DNA of 7,265 nt from an uncultured Polynucleobacter sp. (GTDB lineage Bacteria; Pseudomonadota; Gammaproteobacteria; Burkholderiales; Burkholderiaceae), in NCBI GenBank assembly GCA_937996825.1, contig CALKUJ010000394.1, positions 1 through 7,265 of the forward strand. Direction: 5' to 3'. A model generated the notes under the pieces. The model was given only the letters and a program-made list of their open reading frames with translations. It made no database searches and was not told the origin of the DNA. How positions within the stretch are numbered: the first letter of the stretch is position 1; each line of letters starts with the position of its first letter. Below are positions 1 through 5,581 of the stretch, piece after piece. The position numbers and the translations under genes were made by a program.

Positions 1-132
1 GGTCAACCAAATATCTAGGCCATTGGCCTGCCCCATCGCTCCGAAGCCCAACATGCCAGCAAACAAAATAGCAGCAGGTGCTCCAAAAGCATCTTTAGCG
101 CCTTTTATAACGATGTCTCTGTTCAAACTCAT
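1..132 (-). CDS. Probable AzlC-family branched-chain amino acid permease, N-terminal fragment
   Basis: Partial gene: only the first 44 codons lie inside the window; the rest is beyond the left edge. The start is an ATG whose complement is at 130-132. The peptide begins MSLNRDIVIKGAKDAFGAP and enters a hydrophobic stretch rich in Gly and Ala (AAILFAGMLGFGAMG, about residues 20-34). This resembles the first membrane segment of AzlC-type proteins, the large subunit of the AzlCD branched-chain amino acid exporter, where a GAP...GFGA pattern near the N-terminus is common. It follows queG on the same strand after a 21-base gap with no hairpin, so cotranscription with queG is likely. No good Shine-Dalgarno sequence is visible before the ATG. 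Reading frame and start are fairly secure; the family call rests on 44 residues by eye and could be wrong, although an inner-membrane protein is very likely. Confidence 0.55.
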   Translation of the reverse strand, partial: MSLNRDIVIKGAKDAFGAPAAILFAGMLGFGAMGQANGLDIWLT

Positions 133-153
133 GGGATGCAGTTTATTGGATTT

Positions 154-1287
154 TTATTTTGATACTTGATGTGATTGTGCCAAGGCCCACTCAATGTGTT
201 CTTTCAATAGCTCGCTAGCCCCTGGCAAAGCTTGCTGTAAAGCAGTGATGATTTTTTCTTTACCAATGGCATCCATGCTTGATGATCTGAGCGCGTTACC
301 CATGCCCACAGCAAGATTACGCCTCCAAGATTGATACCCAATCCTTCGAATGGGGCTGCCCTCGTGCTTAGATAAAAAATCGTCTTCTGACCAAGACCAT
401 AAATTCAATAAGTCAGCATGTTCTAAACCATGCCTTGGTAAAAAATCAGGCACTGAACTCAGTTGAGCAAATTTGTTCCACGGACAGACCAACTGACAAT
501 CATCACACCCATAAACTCGATTGCCCATCAATGGCCTCAGCTCCTCAGGAATAGACCCTTGATGCTCAATCGTCAAATAAGAAATACAACGTCGTGCATC
601 CAATTGATAAGGTGCTGTGATGGCTTGAGTTGGGCAAATATTGATACAAGCAGAACATTCGCCACAATGACTGGTGATTGGTTCATCAACGGGGAATGGC
701 ACATCAACCAGGATCTCTCCCAAGAAAAACATTGATCCTGCCTCGCGATTGAGCAACAAGGTATGTTTACCTCGCCAACCCAAACCTGATTTATTGGCTA
801 GCTCAACTTCCATGACCGGACCAGAATCAACGAATACCCGGTAACCAAAAGGGCCAATCTTTTTTTCAATCACATCAGCCAAGGATTGCAAACGCTGGCG
901 CAACACCTTGTGATAGTCACGGCCTCTGGCATAGATTGCCACCACCGCCTGATCAGGCTGACCCCACCGATCGACTTCTTTATTGCGCCAATCCACGGCT
1001 TGGCGAATTTCAGAGGTGTCGGGCAAGTAATCCATGCGAACGGTCAGAACCCGAACGGTGCCAGGCTGCAATTCTTGAGGGTTGAGTCGCAAATGAGCCC
1101 GCTCCCTCATATAATTCATATCACCGTGACGACCTGCATCCAACCACTCTTTCAATCTTGGTCCTGCCACACTCAAATCTGTGTCAGAAACTCTGATATC
1201 GCCAAATCCCAAGTCAATGGCCTCACGCCTCAACCAAGAAATATCTTGGATGAAATCATCCTTGGCTGCCTGGGTTTGAGTCACCAT
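154..1287 (-). CDS. queG: Epoxyqueuosine reductase QueG
   Basis: Cobalamin- and iron-sulfur-dependent enzyme that reduces epoxyqueuosine to queuosine at position 34 of tRNAs with GUN anticodons (Tyr, His, Asn, Asp), the last step of queuosine synthesis; cytoplasmic. Numbering from the chosen start (377 aa), two ferredoxin-like cysteine sets are visible: C208, C211, C214, C218 (CGECSACINICP) and C234, C261, C264, C268 (last three in CDDCQLVCP), giving two [4Fe-4S] clusters. The segment VDSGPVMEVELANKSGLGW contains the conserved general-acid aspartate (D154). The C-terminal part (about 300-370) is the helical, HEAT-like tail of the family. The frame stays open upstream to an ATG at 1335, but that would overlap tsaE. 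The ATG at 1287 has GGAG five bases upstream and matches the usual family length, so I start there. It is divergent from tsaE with a 30-base gap and lies upstream of the AzlC-like gene. Confidence 0.95.
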   Translation of the reverse strand: MVTQTQAAKDDFIQDISWLRREAIDLGFGDIRVSDTDLSVAGPRLKEWLDAGRHGDMNYMRERAHLRLNPQELQPGTVRVLTVRMDYLPDTSEIRQAVDWRNKEVDRWGQPDQAVVAIYARGRDYHKVLRQRLQSLADVIEKKIGPFGYRVFVDSGPVMEVELANKSGLGWRGKHTLLLNREAGSMFFLGEILVDVPFPVDEPITSHCGECSACINICPTQAITAPYQLDARRCISYLTIEHQGSIPEELRPLMGNRVYGCDDCQLVCPWNKFAQLSSVPDFLPRHGLEHADLLNLWSWSEDDFLSKHEGSPIRRIGYQSWRRNLAVGMGNALRSSSMDAIGKEKIITALQQALPGASELLKEHIEWALAQSHQVSK

Positions 1288-1292
1288 TTTTG

Positions 1293-1296
1293 CTCC
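1293..1296 (-). promoter_or_regulatory. Shine-Dalgarno sequence that sets the queG start
   Basis: Reading the minus strand, GGAG is followed by CAAAA and then the ATG at 1287. The five-base spacing is close to ideal. The longer in-frame ATG at 1335 lies inside tsaE, so this site decides in favour of the shorter protein. Confidence 0.65.
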
Positions 1297-1304
1297 ATGA
1301 TGAG

Positions 1305-1310
1305 ATTGTA
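1305..1310 (-). promoter_or_regulatory. Candidate -10 element for queG
   Basis: On the minus strand this reads TACAAT, five of six matches to TATAAT. It would start transcription near 1298, leaving about a 10-base leader that still holds the GGAG site. No convincing -35 hexamer is found 16-18 bases upstream, so this is only a candidate. The element overlaps the stretch just before tsaE. Confidence 0.3.
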
Positions 1311-1317
1311 GGGCCCA

Positions 1318-1875
1318 ATGACAAAAGATACTCATCTGATCATTTCATCAAGAATCCTGTCTTCTGAGCAAGACACTGAAGCATTTGCTCTACAGCTTGC
1401 CAAACAGATTCAAAAAATTTACCAAGTTAAAAGTATTGACTTAAGCAAAGCACTTCATTTTTCTTTGCTAGGCGATCTTGGTGTTGGCAAAACTACTCTG
1501 ACCAGACACATTCTTCGATCATTAGGGCATACAGGCAAAGTCAAAAGCCCTACTTATGGTTTGTGTGAGCCCTATCAATTGAATATCAACGCACAAAACA
1601 ACACAAATGAATTAGCAAAAACAAATCTGCCTTTTCATCACTTTGATTTGTATCGCATGAGTTATGCCAAAGAATGGATGGACGCCGGGTTCAGAGATGT
1701 TTTCAGCGAACCAGGTATTTGCGTTGTTGAATGGCCAGAAAAGGCAGAAGGCACATTACCCAAGGCTGACTGGATCATCTCTTTATCGACCAATGATGAT
1801 GAAACTCGAACACTCATGATCACCAGTCAATCAGATATTGGTGATGAACTGATCAAAGGATTTCAAGAAACATGA
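1318..1875 (+). CDS. tsaE: tRNA threonylcarbamoyladenosine biosynthesis ATPase TsaE
   Basis: P-loop ATPase of the TsaB-TsaD-TsaE complex, which makes t6A at position 37 of ANN-decoding tRNAs; TsaE supplies the ATP hydrolysis that resets the complex. Visible signatures: Walker A GDLGVGKTT at 52-60 with K58; the switch-like SPTYGL at about 77-82; the HHFDLYR block at 107-113 with D110; and VVEWPEKA at 136-143. At 185 aa it is longer than the typical 150-160 aa. The excess lies before the P-loop and in a polar, Asn-rich stretch at about 89-103, between the switch and HHFDLYR. The start is 30 bases from the divergent queG start, with a weak AGGG four bases upstream. The stop overlaps the amiC start as ATGA, so the two are almost certainly translated from one mRNA. 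Confidence 0.95.
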   Translation: MTKDTHLIISSRILSSEQDTEAFALQLAKQIQKIYQVKSIDLSKALHFSLLGDLGVGKTTLTRHILRSLGHTGKVKSPTYGLCEPYQLNINAQNNTNELAKTNLPFHHFDLYRMSYAKEWMDAGFRDVFSEPGICVVEWPEKAEGTLPKADWIISLSTNDDETRTLMITSQSDIGDELIKGFQET

Positions 1876-3203
1876 AATTCATTGGTGGCAATCGCACAAA
1901 TAGACTTAAGCGACGCGAGCTTCTCAAAAGAATTGCTCAAACCAGCGCGCTGATTTTTTTAGGCCCCAGTCAAATTGCTTGGGGCGCAAAACTGGTGGCA
2001 GTTCGTATTTGGCCAGCTGAGGACTACACGCGCGTCACTCTGGAGTCAGATCAAGCATTAAAGGTCAGCCATCAACTTCTGACCAATCCACATCGTTTGG
2101 TGGTGGACGTTGAAGGTCTTGAACTCAATAACACCATCAAAGAATTGGTGGCAAAAGTTAATAGCAACGACCCCTACATTGCTCAAGTTCGTGTTGGTCA
2201 ATTTCAACCAAAAGTTGTTCGCTTGGTTTTTGATCTGAAAGAAAGTATTCAGCCACAGCTGTTTACTTTAGACCCTGTGGGCAACTATCAGAATCGTTTG
2301 GTCTTTGACCTATACCCAACCGTGGCTCACGATCCATTGATGGAACTGGTCCGTCAAAGCGCCAAAAAAGAAGCTGCCTTAGATGCTGATGACCCGATTG
2401 GTGCGATTGCTAGACGAGAAGCTCAAAAAGCAGAAGCCAATAAACCGAATGAACTTGCTAAACCTGACAGCAAAGCCAGTAAACCAACTCATCGCAGACT
2501 TTTGACCATTGCCATTGATCCAGGTCATGGCGGTGAAGATCCCGGCGCCATTGGCAAAAGAGGTTCTCGAGAAAAAGACATCGTATTGGCCATCTCACGC
2601 AGACTGAAACAGAAGATTGAGTCAGAGCCTGACATGCGCACCTACTTAACGCGTGATGGCGATTACTTTGTGCCATTGCATGTGCGCGTCAATAAAGCGC
2701 GCCGCGTTCAAGCAGATTTATTTGTATCAATTCATGCGGATGCTTTTATCAAACCTCATGCACGAGGTGCTTCGGTATTTGCTCTATCCCAACAAGGAGC
2801 AACGAGCACGGCAGCCAGATGGTTGGCCAATAAAGAAAACAGTGCCGACTTGATTGGTGGCTTGAATATCAAGACACAAGACAAGCAAGTTGCCCAATTG
2901 CTTCTCGATATGTCAACCACAGCTCAGATCAAAGATAGCTTAAAGCTTGGTGATGCTGTTTTAAAACAAATTGGTGGCTTTGCAAAACTTCATAAACCAC
3001 AAGTTGAACAAGCCAGCTTTGCCGTTCTCAAAGCACCCGATGTTCCATCGATTTTGATAGAGACTGCATTCATCAGCAATCCTGAAGAAGAGGCTAGATT
3101 AAATGATCATGAGTACCAAGAGCAGATTGCCCAAGCCATTCTAAAAGGCATTCGCAACTACTTTGCCAAGAACCCACCAGTGGCCAAAAGTAGGCAAATC
3201 TAG
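1872..3203 (+). CDS. amiC: N-acetylmuramoyl-L-alanine amidase AmiC, Tat-exported
   Basis: Periplasmic zinc amidase that cuts the amide bond between N-acetylmuramic acid and the stem peptide, splitting septal peptidoglycan during cell separation. The N-terminus carries a twin-arginine signal: RRELLK at 14-19 (pattern RRxFLK), a hydrophobic stretch at about 23-31, and a likely cleavage after AWGA near residue 39. An AMIN domain (about 41-150), which targets the enzyme to the septal wall, is followed by an Ala, Lys and Glu-rich linker (about 160-207). The Amidase_3 catalytic domain spans about 210-430. The expected zinc ligands and catalytic residues are present: H219 in DPGHGG, E234 in SREKD, H288 in SIHAD, and E397 in LIETAF. 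Length 443 aa is normal. It overlaps the tsaE stop by four bases, with AAAGGA at 1855-1860 as a distant Shine-Dalgarno. In E. coli and many relatives the next gene is mutL; here it is tRNA-Lys. Confidence 0.95.
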   Translation: MKFIGGNRTNRLKRRELLKRIAQTSALIFLGPSQIAWGAKLVAVRIWPAEDYTRVTLESDQALKVSHQLLTNPHRLVVDVEGLELNNTIKELVAKVNSNDPYIAQVRVGQFQPKVVRLVFDLKESIQPQLFTLDPVGNYQNRLVFDLYPTVAHDPLMELVRQSAKKEAALDADDPIGAIARREAQKAEANKPNELAKPDSKASKPTHRRLLTIAIDPGHGGEDPGAIGKRGSREKDIVLAISRRLKQKIESEPDMRTYLTRDGDYFVPLHVRVNKARRVQADLFVSIHADAFIKPHARGASVFALSQQGATSTAARWLANKENSADLIGGLNIKTQDKQVAQLLLDMSTTAQIKDSLKLGDAVLKQIGGFAKLHKPQVEQASFAVLKAPDVPSILIETAFISNPEEEARLNDHEYQEQIAQAILKGIRNYFAKNPPVAKSRQI

Positions 3204-3223
3204 CTCTAATTTAAAAAGTCCGC

Positions 3224-3229
3224 TATAAT
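3224..3229 (+). promoter_or_regulatory. -10 element of the tRNA-Lys promoter
   Basis: A perfect TATAAT begins 20 bases after the amiC stop and 18 bases before the tRNA 5' end. Transcription would start around 3236, giving a leader of roughly 12 bases. No clear -35 hexamer sits 16-18 bases upstream: the 17-base position reads TAGCTC, which overlaps the amiC stop codon. The tRNA may therefore have its own promoter and also be reached by read-through from amiC. Confidence 0.5.
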
Positions 3230-3247
3230 CTTTGTTTTTGCAAGATT

Positions 3248-3323
3248 GGGTCGGTAGCTCAGTCGGTAGAGCAGCGGACTTTTAATCCGTTGGTCGCGAG
3301 TTCGAGTCTCGCCCGACCCACCA
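3248..3323 (+). tRNA. tRNA-Lys, anticodon TTT
   Basis: The full cloverleaf folds by eye in 76 bases. The acceptor stem is GGGTCGG (3248-3254) with CCGACCC (3313-3319). The D arm is GCTC/GAGC. The anticodon stem is GCGGA/TCCGT around the loop CTTTTAA, with TTT at 3281-3283. The T arm is GCGAG/CTCGC around TTCGAGT. The discriminator is A3320, and the CCA end is encoded at 3321-3323. The anticodon UUU reads AAA and AAG codons. As an ANN-decoding tRNA it is an expected t6A37 substrate, the modification made with the help of TsaE encoded just upstream. Confidence 0.98.
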
Positions 3324-3328
3324 AACAC

Positions 3329-3360
3329 AAAAAGCCTCATCATTTTGATGGGGCTTTTTT
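3329..3360 (+). terminator. Intrinsic terminator after tRNA-Lys, probably bidirectional
   Basis: GCCTCATCA (3334-3342) pairs with TGATGGGGC (3346-3354) around a TTT loop, with one T-G pair. It is followed by six T (3355-3360) and preceded by five A (3329-3333). It ends the tRNA, and any amiC read-through, on the plus strand. Because of the A tract it can also act on the minus strand for the DCC-family gene that stops at 3366. Confidence 0.85.
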
Positions 3361-3365
3361 ATTAC

Positions 3366-3800
3366 CTATTCATCCTTGATAGCTGGATAGCGTTTGCGCA
3401 CCAATTTCAAAAGACAAGGGCCCAATAAAGAAGAAATGCCGTGTCGATACTTGGCGAAAAACCAGTAACTCGGCTTCAGTATGGGCATCATCCAAGGTCT
3501 TGTAAAAATCCAAGCCAATGTTTTCAAATCAGCTCTGCGATAAGCTTCCCCAAAAACAGCAACGCCATTGATTGGTGACTCTCCCTCAACTTGACCATAC
3601 ATTTTTGCCAAAGCTTCTTTGCAAGACACACCCACTTTTTGGGGATCATAGTTGGCAGAGTTGATATCTACAAAAATCAACAAGCCGGCTTGATTGCGTG
3701 ACTTCAGAAAAGTGATCTCTGCCAAACATAATGGGCAAGCACCATCGTAGAAAAGCGTGAATGGTTTGAGTGAAGTGGCAGATTTAGCAGATGAGCTCAT
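3366..3800 (-). CDS. DCC-family (DUF393) thioredoxin-like protein
   Basis: Small protein of the family often labelled thiol-disulfide oxidoreductase DCC (DUF393, YuxK-like). The family hallmark is present near the N-terminus: FYDGACPLC, with D19, C22 and C25 in the 144-aa form, giving a CPLC pair like a thioredoxin active site. A further block (LAWIFTRPWMMPILKP, about 98-113) and a C-terminal helix ending in basic residues follow. No signal peptide is evident, so it should be cytoplasmic. The frame is open to an ATG at 3878, but the extra 26 residues are atypical, and the ATG at 3800 gives the usual family length of about 130-150 aa. The Shine-Dalgarno before 3800 is weak (GAAAG), so the start is not certain. 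It is divergent from the DUF2237 gene. Redox activity is inferred from the motif; the physiological substrate is unknown for most members. Confidence 0.85.
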   Translation of the reverse strand: MSSSAKSATSLKPFTLFYDGACPLCLAEITFLKSRNQAGLLIFVDINSANYDPQKVGVSCKEALAKMYGQVEGESPINGVAVFGEAYRRADLKTLAWIFTRPWMMPILKPSYWFFAKYRHGISSLLGPCLLKLVRKRYPAIKDE

Positions 3801-3915
3801 ATCTTTCAGTGTAATCTTTATCAGAGGTGTTTGCTTTGGGGCTTTAGGCGAGCAATCACACAAATAGAAGAAAACCAATACACTGATGTCATTGTTAACA
3901 GATTAGTAGAATTTC

Positions 3916-4326
3916 ATGACACTCAAGCAAGCCCACAATCACGCAGCGCAAGAAGTGACCCTCAATGTATTTGGTGAGCCAATCGTTCCCTGTTCATTCG
4001 ACCCACTCACTGGATTTTTCAGAGACGGTTGCTGCAAAACAGATGCTCAAGACAAAGGCAGTCATTTGGTGTGCGCCGTTGTGACAGATGAATTTTTAGA
4101 ATTCAGTCTTCAAAGAGGCAATGATTTGATCACACCTCGTCCAGAGTGGGCATTTCCTGGTTTGGTGGCAGGTGATCAGTGGTGCTTATGTTTGAATCGC
4201 TGGAGAGAAGCTCTCGCAGCTAATTGCGCGCCCCTGATAAAACTAGAAAGCACTCACATCAATGCACTTGAGTTCGTTGACCTTGAAACACTCAAGCAAT
4301 ATGCAGCCAAAGACGCTCTGATTTGA
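3916..4326 (+). CDS. DUF2237 family protein, function unknown
   Basis: A 136-aa soluble protein I recognise as the DUF2237 family (COG3651) from NVFGEPIVPCSFDPLTGFFR, RDGCC, SHLVCAVVT, FSLQRGNDL.TPRPEW, FPGL..GD.WCLC and the C-terminal LESTH..AL.FV. Family function is not established. It is striking for its cysteines: C26, adjacent C39-C40, C53, C90 and C92 (CLC), and C104, most of them inside the conserved blocks. That pattern would fit metal binding or redox chemistry, but this is inference. The ATG at 3916 has no strong Shine-Dalgarno; the family core starts near residue 17, so a later start cannot be excluded. It diverges from the DCC-family gene across a 115-base spacer. No hairpin terminator follows it before uspA. 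Confidence 0.85.
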   Translation: MTLKQAHNHAAQEVTLNVFGEPIVPCSFDPLTGFFRDGCCKTDAQDKGSHLVCAVVTDEFLEFSLQRGNDLITPRPEWAFPGLVAGDQWCLCLNRWREALAANCAPLIKLESTHINALEFVDLETLKQYAAKDALI

Positions 4327-4451
4327 TTGAGCTTTCAACAAAACCTCCAAAAGAAAATTTACTAGAGCAAAAATTCATTTTGATTAGATTGAATAAATAT
4401 GGCTTAATATGGAAGAGTAAGCATATTAATGAAGTATCTTAAGGAGGTTCA
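4327..4451 (+). promoter_or_regulatory. AT-rich uspA upstream region with candidate promoter
   Basis: This 125-base spacer holds the likely uspA control signals. A tentative promoter pairs TTGATT (4380-4385) with TTAATA (4404-4409) at 18-base spacing. A direct repeat AATATGG occurs at 4396-4402 and 4406-4412, exactly 10 bases apart, overlapping the -10. AACCTCC at 4342-4348 is the exact complement of GGAGGTT in the ribosome binding site. No terminator for the preceding gene is seen. The promoter hexamers are imperfect, so the call is weak. Confidence 0.35.
4441..4447 (+). promoter_or_regulatory. Strong Shine-Dalgarno of uspA
   Basis: AAGGAGG, close to a perfect match to the 16S rRNA tail, lies four bases before the ATG at 4452. 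It is the strongest ribosome binding site in the window and fixes the start. It suggests high translation, in keeping with the abundance of universal stress proteins. Confidence 0.8.
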
Positions 4452-4880
4452 ATGAAAGTTCTTGTATCGATTGACGGCTCAAAGCACAGCATCAAAGCAA
4501 TTGATTATTTGATTAAAAATGCATCAATGTTTGAAGGCAAAGGATCTGGCTTAATCGTTTTGCATGTTGAACCAAACGTGATCCCACCTGAAGTTACACA
4601 ATATATTTCCAAAAAATCTATTGCTGACTGGTACGCTGATCAAAGCAAAGCCGCTGTTAAAGCAGCCACTGCTAAATTAGACAAGGCAAAAGTGCCTTAC
4701 AAACTGATTCAGAAAATTGGTCATGTGGCAGACACCATCCTTGATGAAGCCAAGACAGGGAAAGCAGAAATGATTGTGATGGGTTCTCATGGTCGCAGCT
4801 CTTTGATGAGCCTCATCATGGGTTCAGTGACATCTCAAGTATTGGCTCAATCTAAACAACCTGTTTTGATCATCAAATAA
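4452..4880 (+). CDS. Universal stress protein, UspA family, ATP-binding type
   Basis: Single-domain cytoplasmic Usp protein of 142 aa with the alpha/beta Rossmann-like fold; members accumulate under starvation and other stress. The first strand ends in VSIDGS with the conserved D8. The ATP-binding motif G-2x-G-9x-G-S is exact: G111, G114, G124, S125 (GSHGRSSLMSLIMGS). The family's closing QPVLIIK strand is present. It is therefore of the ATP-binding class (MJ0577-like) rather than the nucleotide-free UspA class of E. coli. The gene stands alone: its own upstream region and strong ribosome binding site on one side, a strong terminator on the other. The subtype and the stress signal it answers cannot be read from the sequence. 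Confidence 0.93.
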   Translation: MKVLVSIDGSKHSIKAIDYLIKNASMFEGKGSGLIVLHVEPNVIPPEVTQYISKKSIADWYADQSKAAVKAATAKLDKAKVPYKLIQKIGHVADTILDEAKTGKAEMIVMGSHGRSSLMSLIMGSVTSQVLAQSKQPVLIIK

Positions 4881-4915
4881 ATTGAATCAAAACAGCTGAA
4901 CTACAGCTAGTTAAC

Positions 4916-4949
4916 AAAAAGCCACTTAGCAAAACTAAGTGGCTTTTTT
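4916..4949 (+). terminator. Strong bidirectional terminator between uspA and plsY
   Basis: GCCACTTAG (4921-4929) pairs perfectly with CTAAGTGGC (4935-4943) around the loop CAAAA. The hairpin is flanked by AAAAA (4916-4920) and TTTTTT (4944-4949), which can extend the stem. It ends uspA on the plus strand and the xerD-plsY unit, whose stop is at 4970, on the minus strand. Confidence 0.93.
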
Positions 4950-4969
4950 AATGCATCGTTAATTCTGAG

Positions 4970-5581
4970 TTATTTCTTCTTACCCAAGCGACCCTCAGTA
5001 CCATTCAGTAAATTTTTAATGTTTGACTGATGGCGCCAAATCAATAAAGCACTCATCAGAAAAATAGCCAAGGCCATTGGCTGTATGCCAAACAAGAAAA
5101 CAAAATAAACAGGGGCAAATAGTGCCGCAACCAAAGCTGCCAAAGATGAGTATCTTAAGAAAACTGCCACGATCAACCAGGTTGATAAAGTTGTCAGGCC
5201 AAGCACCCAATTAATCGCTAGAAGAATGCCCAAAGCTGTGGCGACACCCTTACCACCCTTGAAACCATGAAAAACCGGGAACACATGGCCCATAAATGCG
5301 GCCACTGCCACTGCCGGTAAAACCCAAGAATCAATATCAACACCTACCAAAGCTCTAGCAAGAACAACTGCAACATAACCTTTGGCCGCATCACCCAAAA
5401 GAGTAAGAACAGCAGCAGCCTTACTACCTGTTCTCAACACATTGGTGGCACCGGGATTACCAGAACCATAACTGTGTGGATCAGGTAAACCCATGAGCTT
5501 GCTCACAAGCACCGCAAATGAGATAGAACCGATCAAATACGCCATTAAAACCACTAAACCACTGAACATGAATTGGTTCAT
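4970..5581 (-). CDS. plsY: Acyl-phosphate:glycerol-3-phosphate acyltransferase PlsY
   Basis: Inner-membrane enzyme that transfers an acyl group from acyl-phosphate (made by PlsX) to glycerol-3-phosphate, forming lysophosphatidic acid, the first committed step of phospholipid synthesis. At 203 aa it has the usual length. All three cytoplasmic family motifs are present: YGSGNPGATN (38-47); the glycine-rich HGFKGGKGVAT (105-115); and RHQSNIKNLLNGTE (183-196) ending in the conserved E196. About five membrane segments are visible, roughly at 5-26, 54-76, 86-104, 114-140 and 150-180. The start ATG overlaps the xerD stop as ATGA, with AAGGG inside xerD as ribosome binding site, so translation is coupled to xerD. 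The lysine-rich C-terminus (KKK) is followed by the shared terminator. Confidence 0.95.
   Translation of the reverse strand: MNQFMFSGLVVLMAYLIGSISFAVLVSKLMGLPDPHSYGSGNPGATNVLRTGSKAAAVLTLLGDAAKGYVAVVLARALVGVDIDSWVLPAVAVAAFMGHVFPVFHGFKGGKGVATALGILLAINWVLGLTTLSTWLIVAVFLRYSSLAALVAALFAPVYFVFLFGIQPMALAIFLMSALLIWRHQSNIKNLLNGTEGRLGKKK

Noticed and set aside
463..1311. Plus-strand open frames at 463-735 and 886-1311, opposite queG
   Set aside because: They lie antisense to a gene with full QueG motifs, match no family I recognise, and have no ribosome binding sites of note.
2458..2853. Open frames at 2458-2676 (minus) and 2653-2853 (plus) within amiC
   Set aside because: Both are out-of-frame shadows of the amidase catalytic domain, which is intact and carries all active-site residues.
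3907..3912. TAGAAT as a -10 for the DUF2237 gene
   Set aside because: Transcription would start inside the coding region, after the ATG at 3916, and no -35 is convincing.
3248..4880. Possible island integrated at the 3' end of tRNA-Lys
   Set aside because: No second copy of the tRNA 3' end is seen in the window. The only integrase-like gene is a housekeeping XerD, and the genes after the tRNA do not look foreign.
4894..4908. Small inverted repeat AGCTG/CAGCT after the uspA stop
   Set aside because: Five base pairs with a five-base loop and no T tract; the strong terminator right after it is sufficient.
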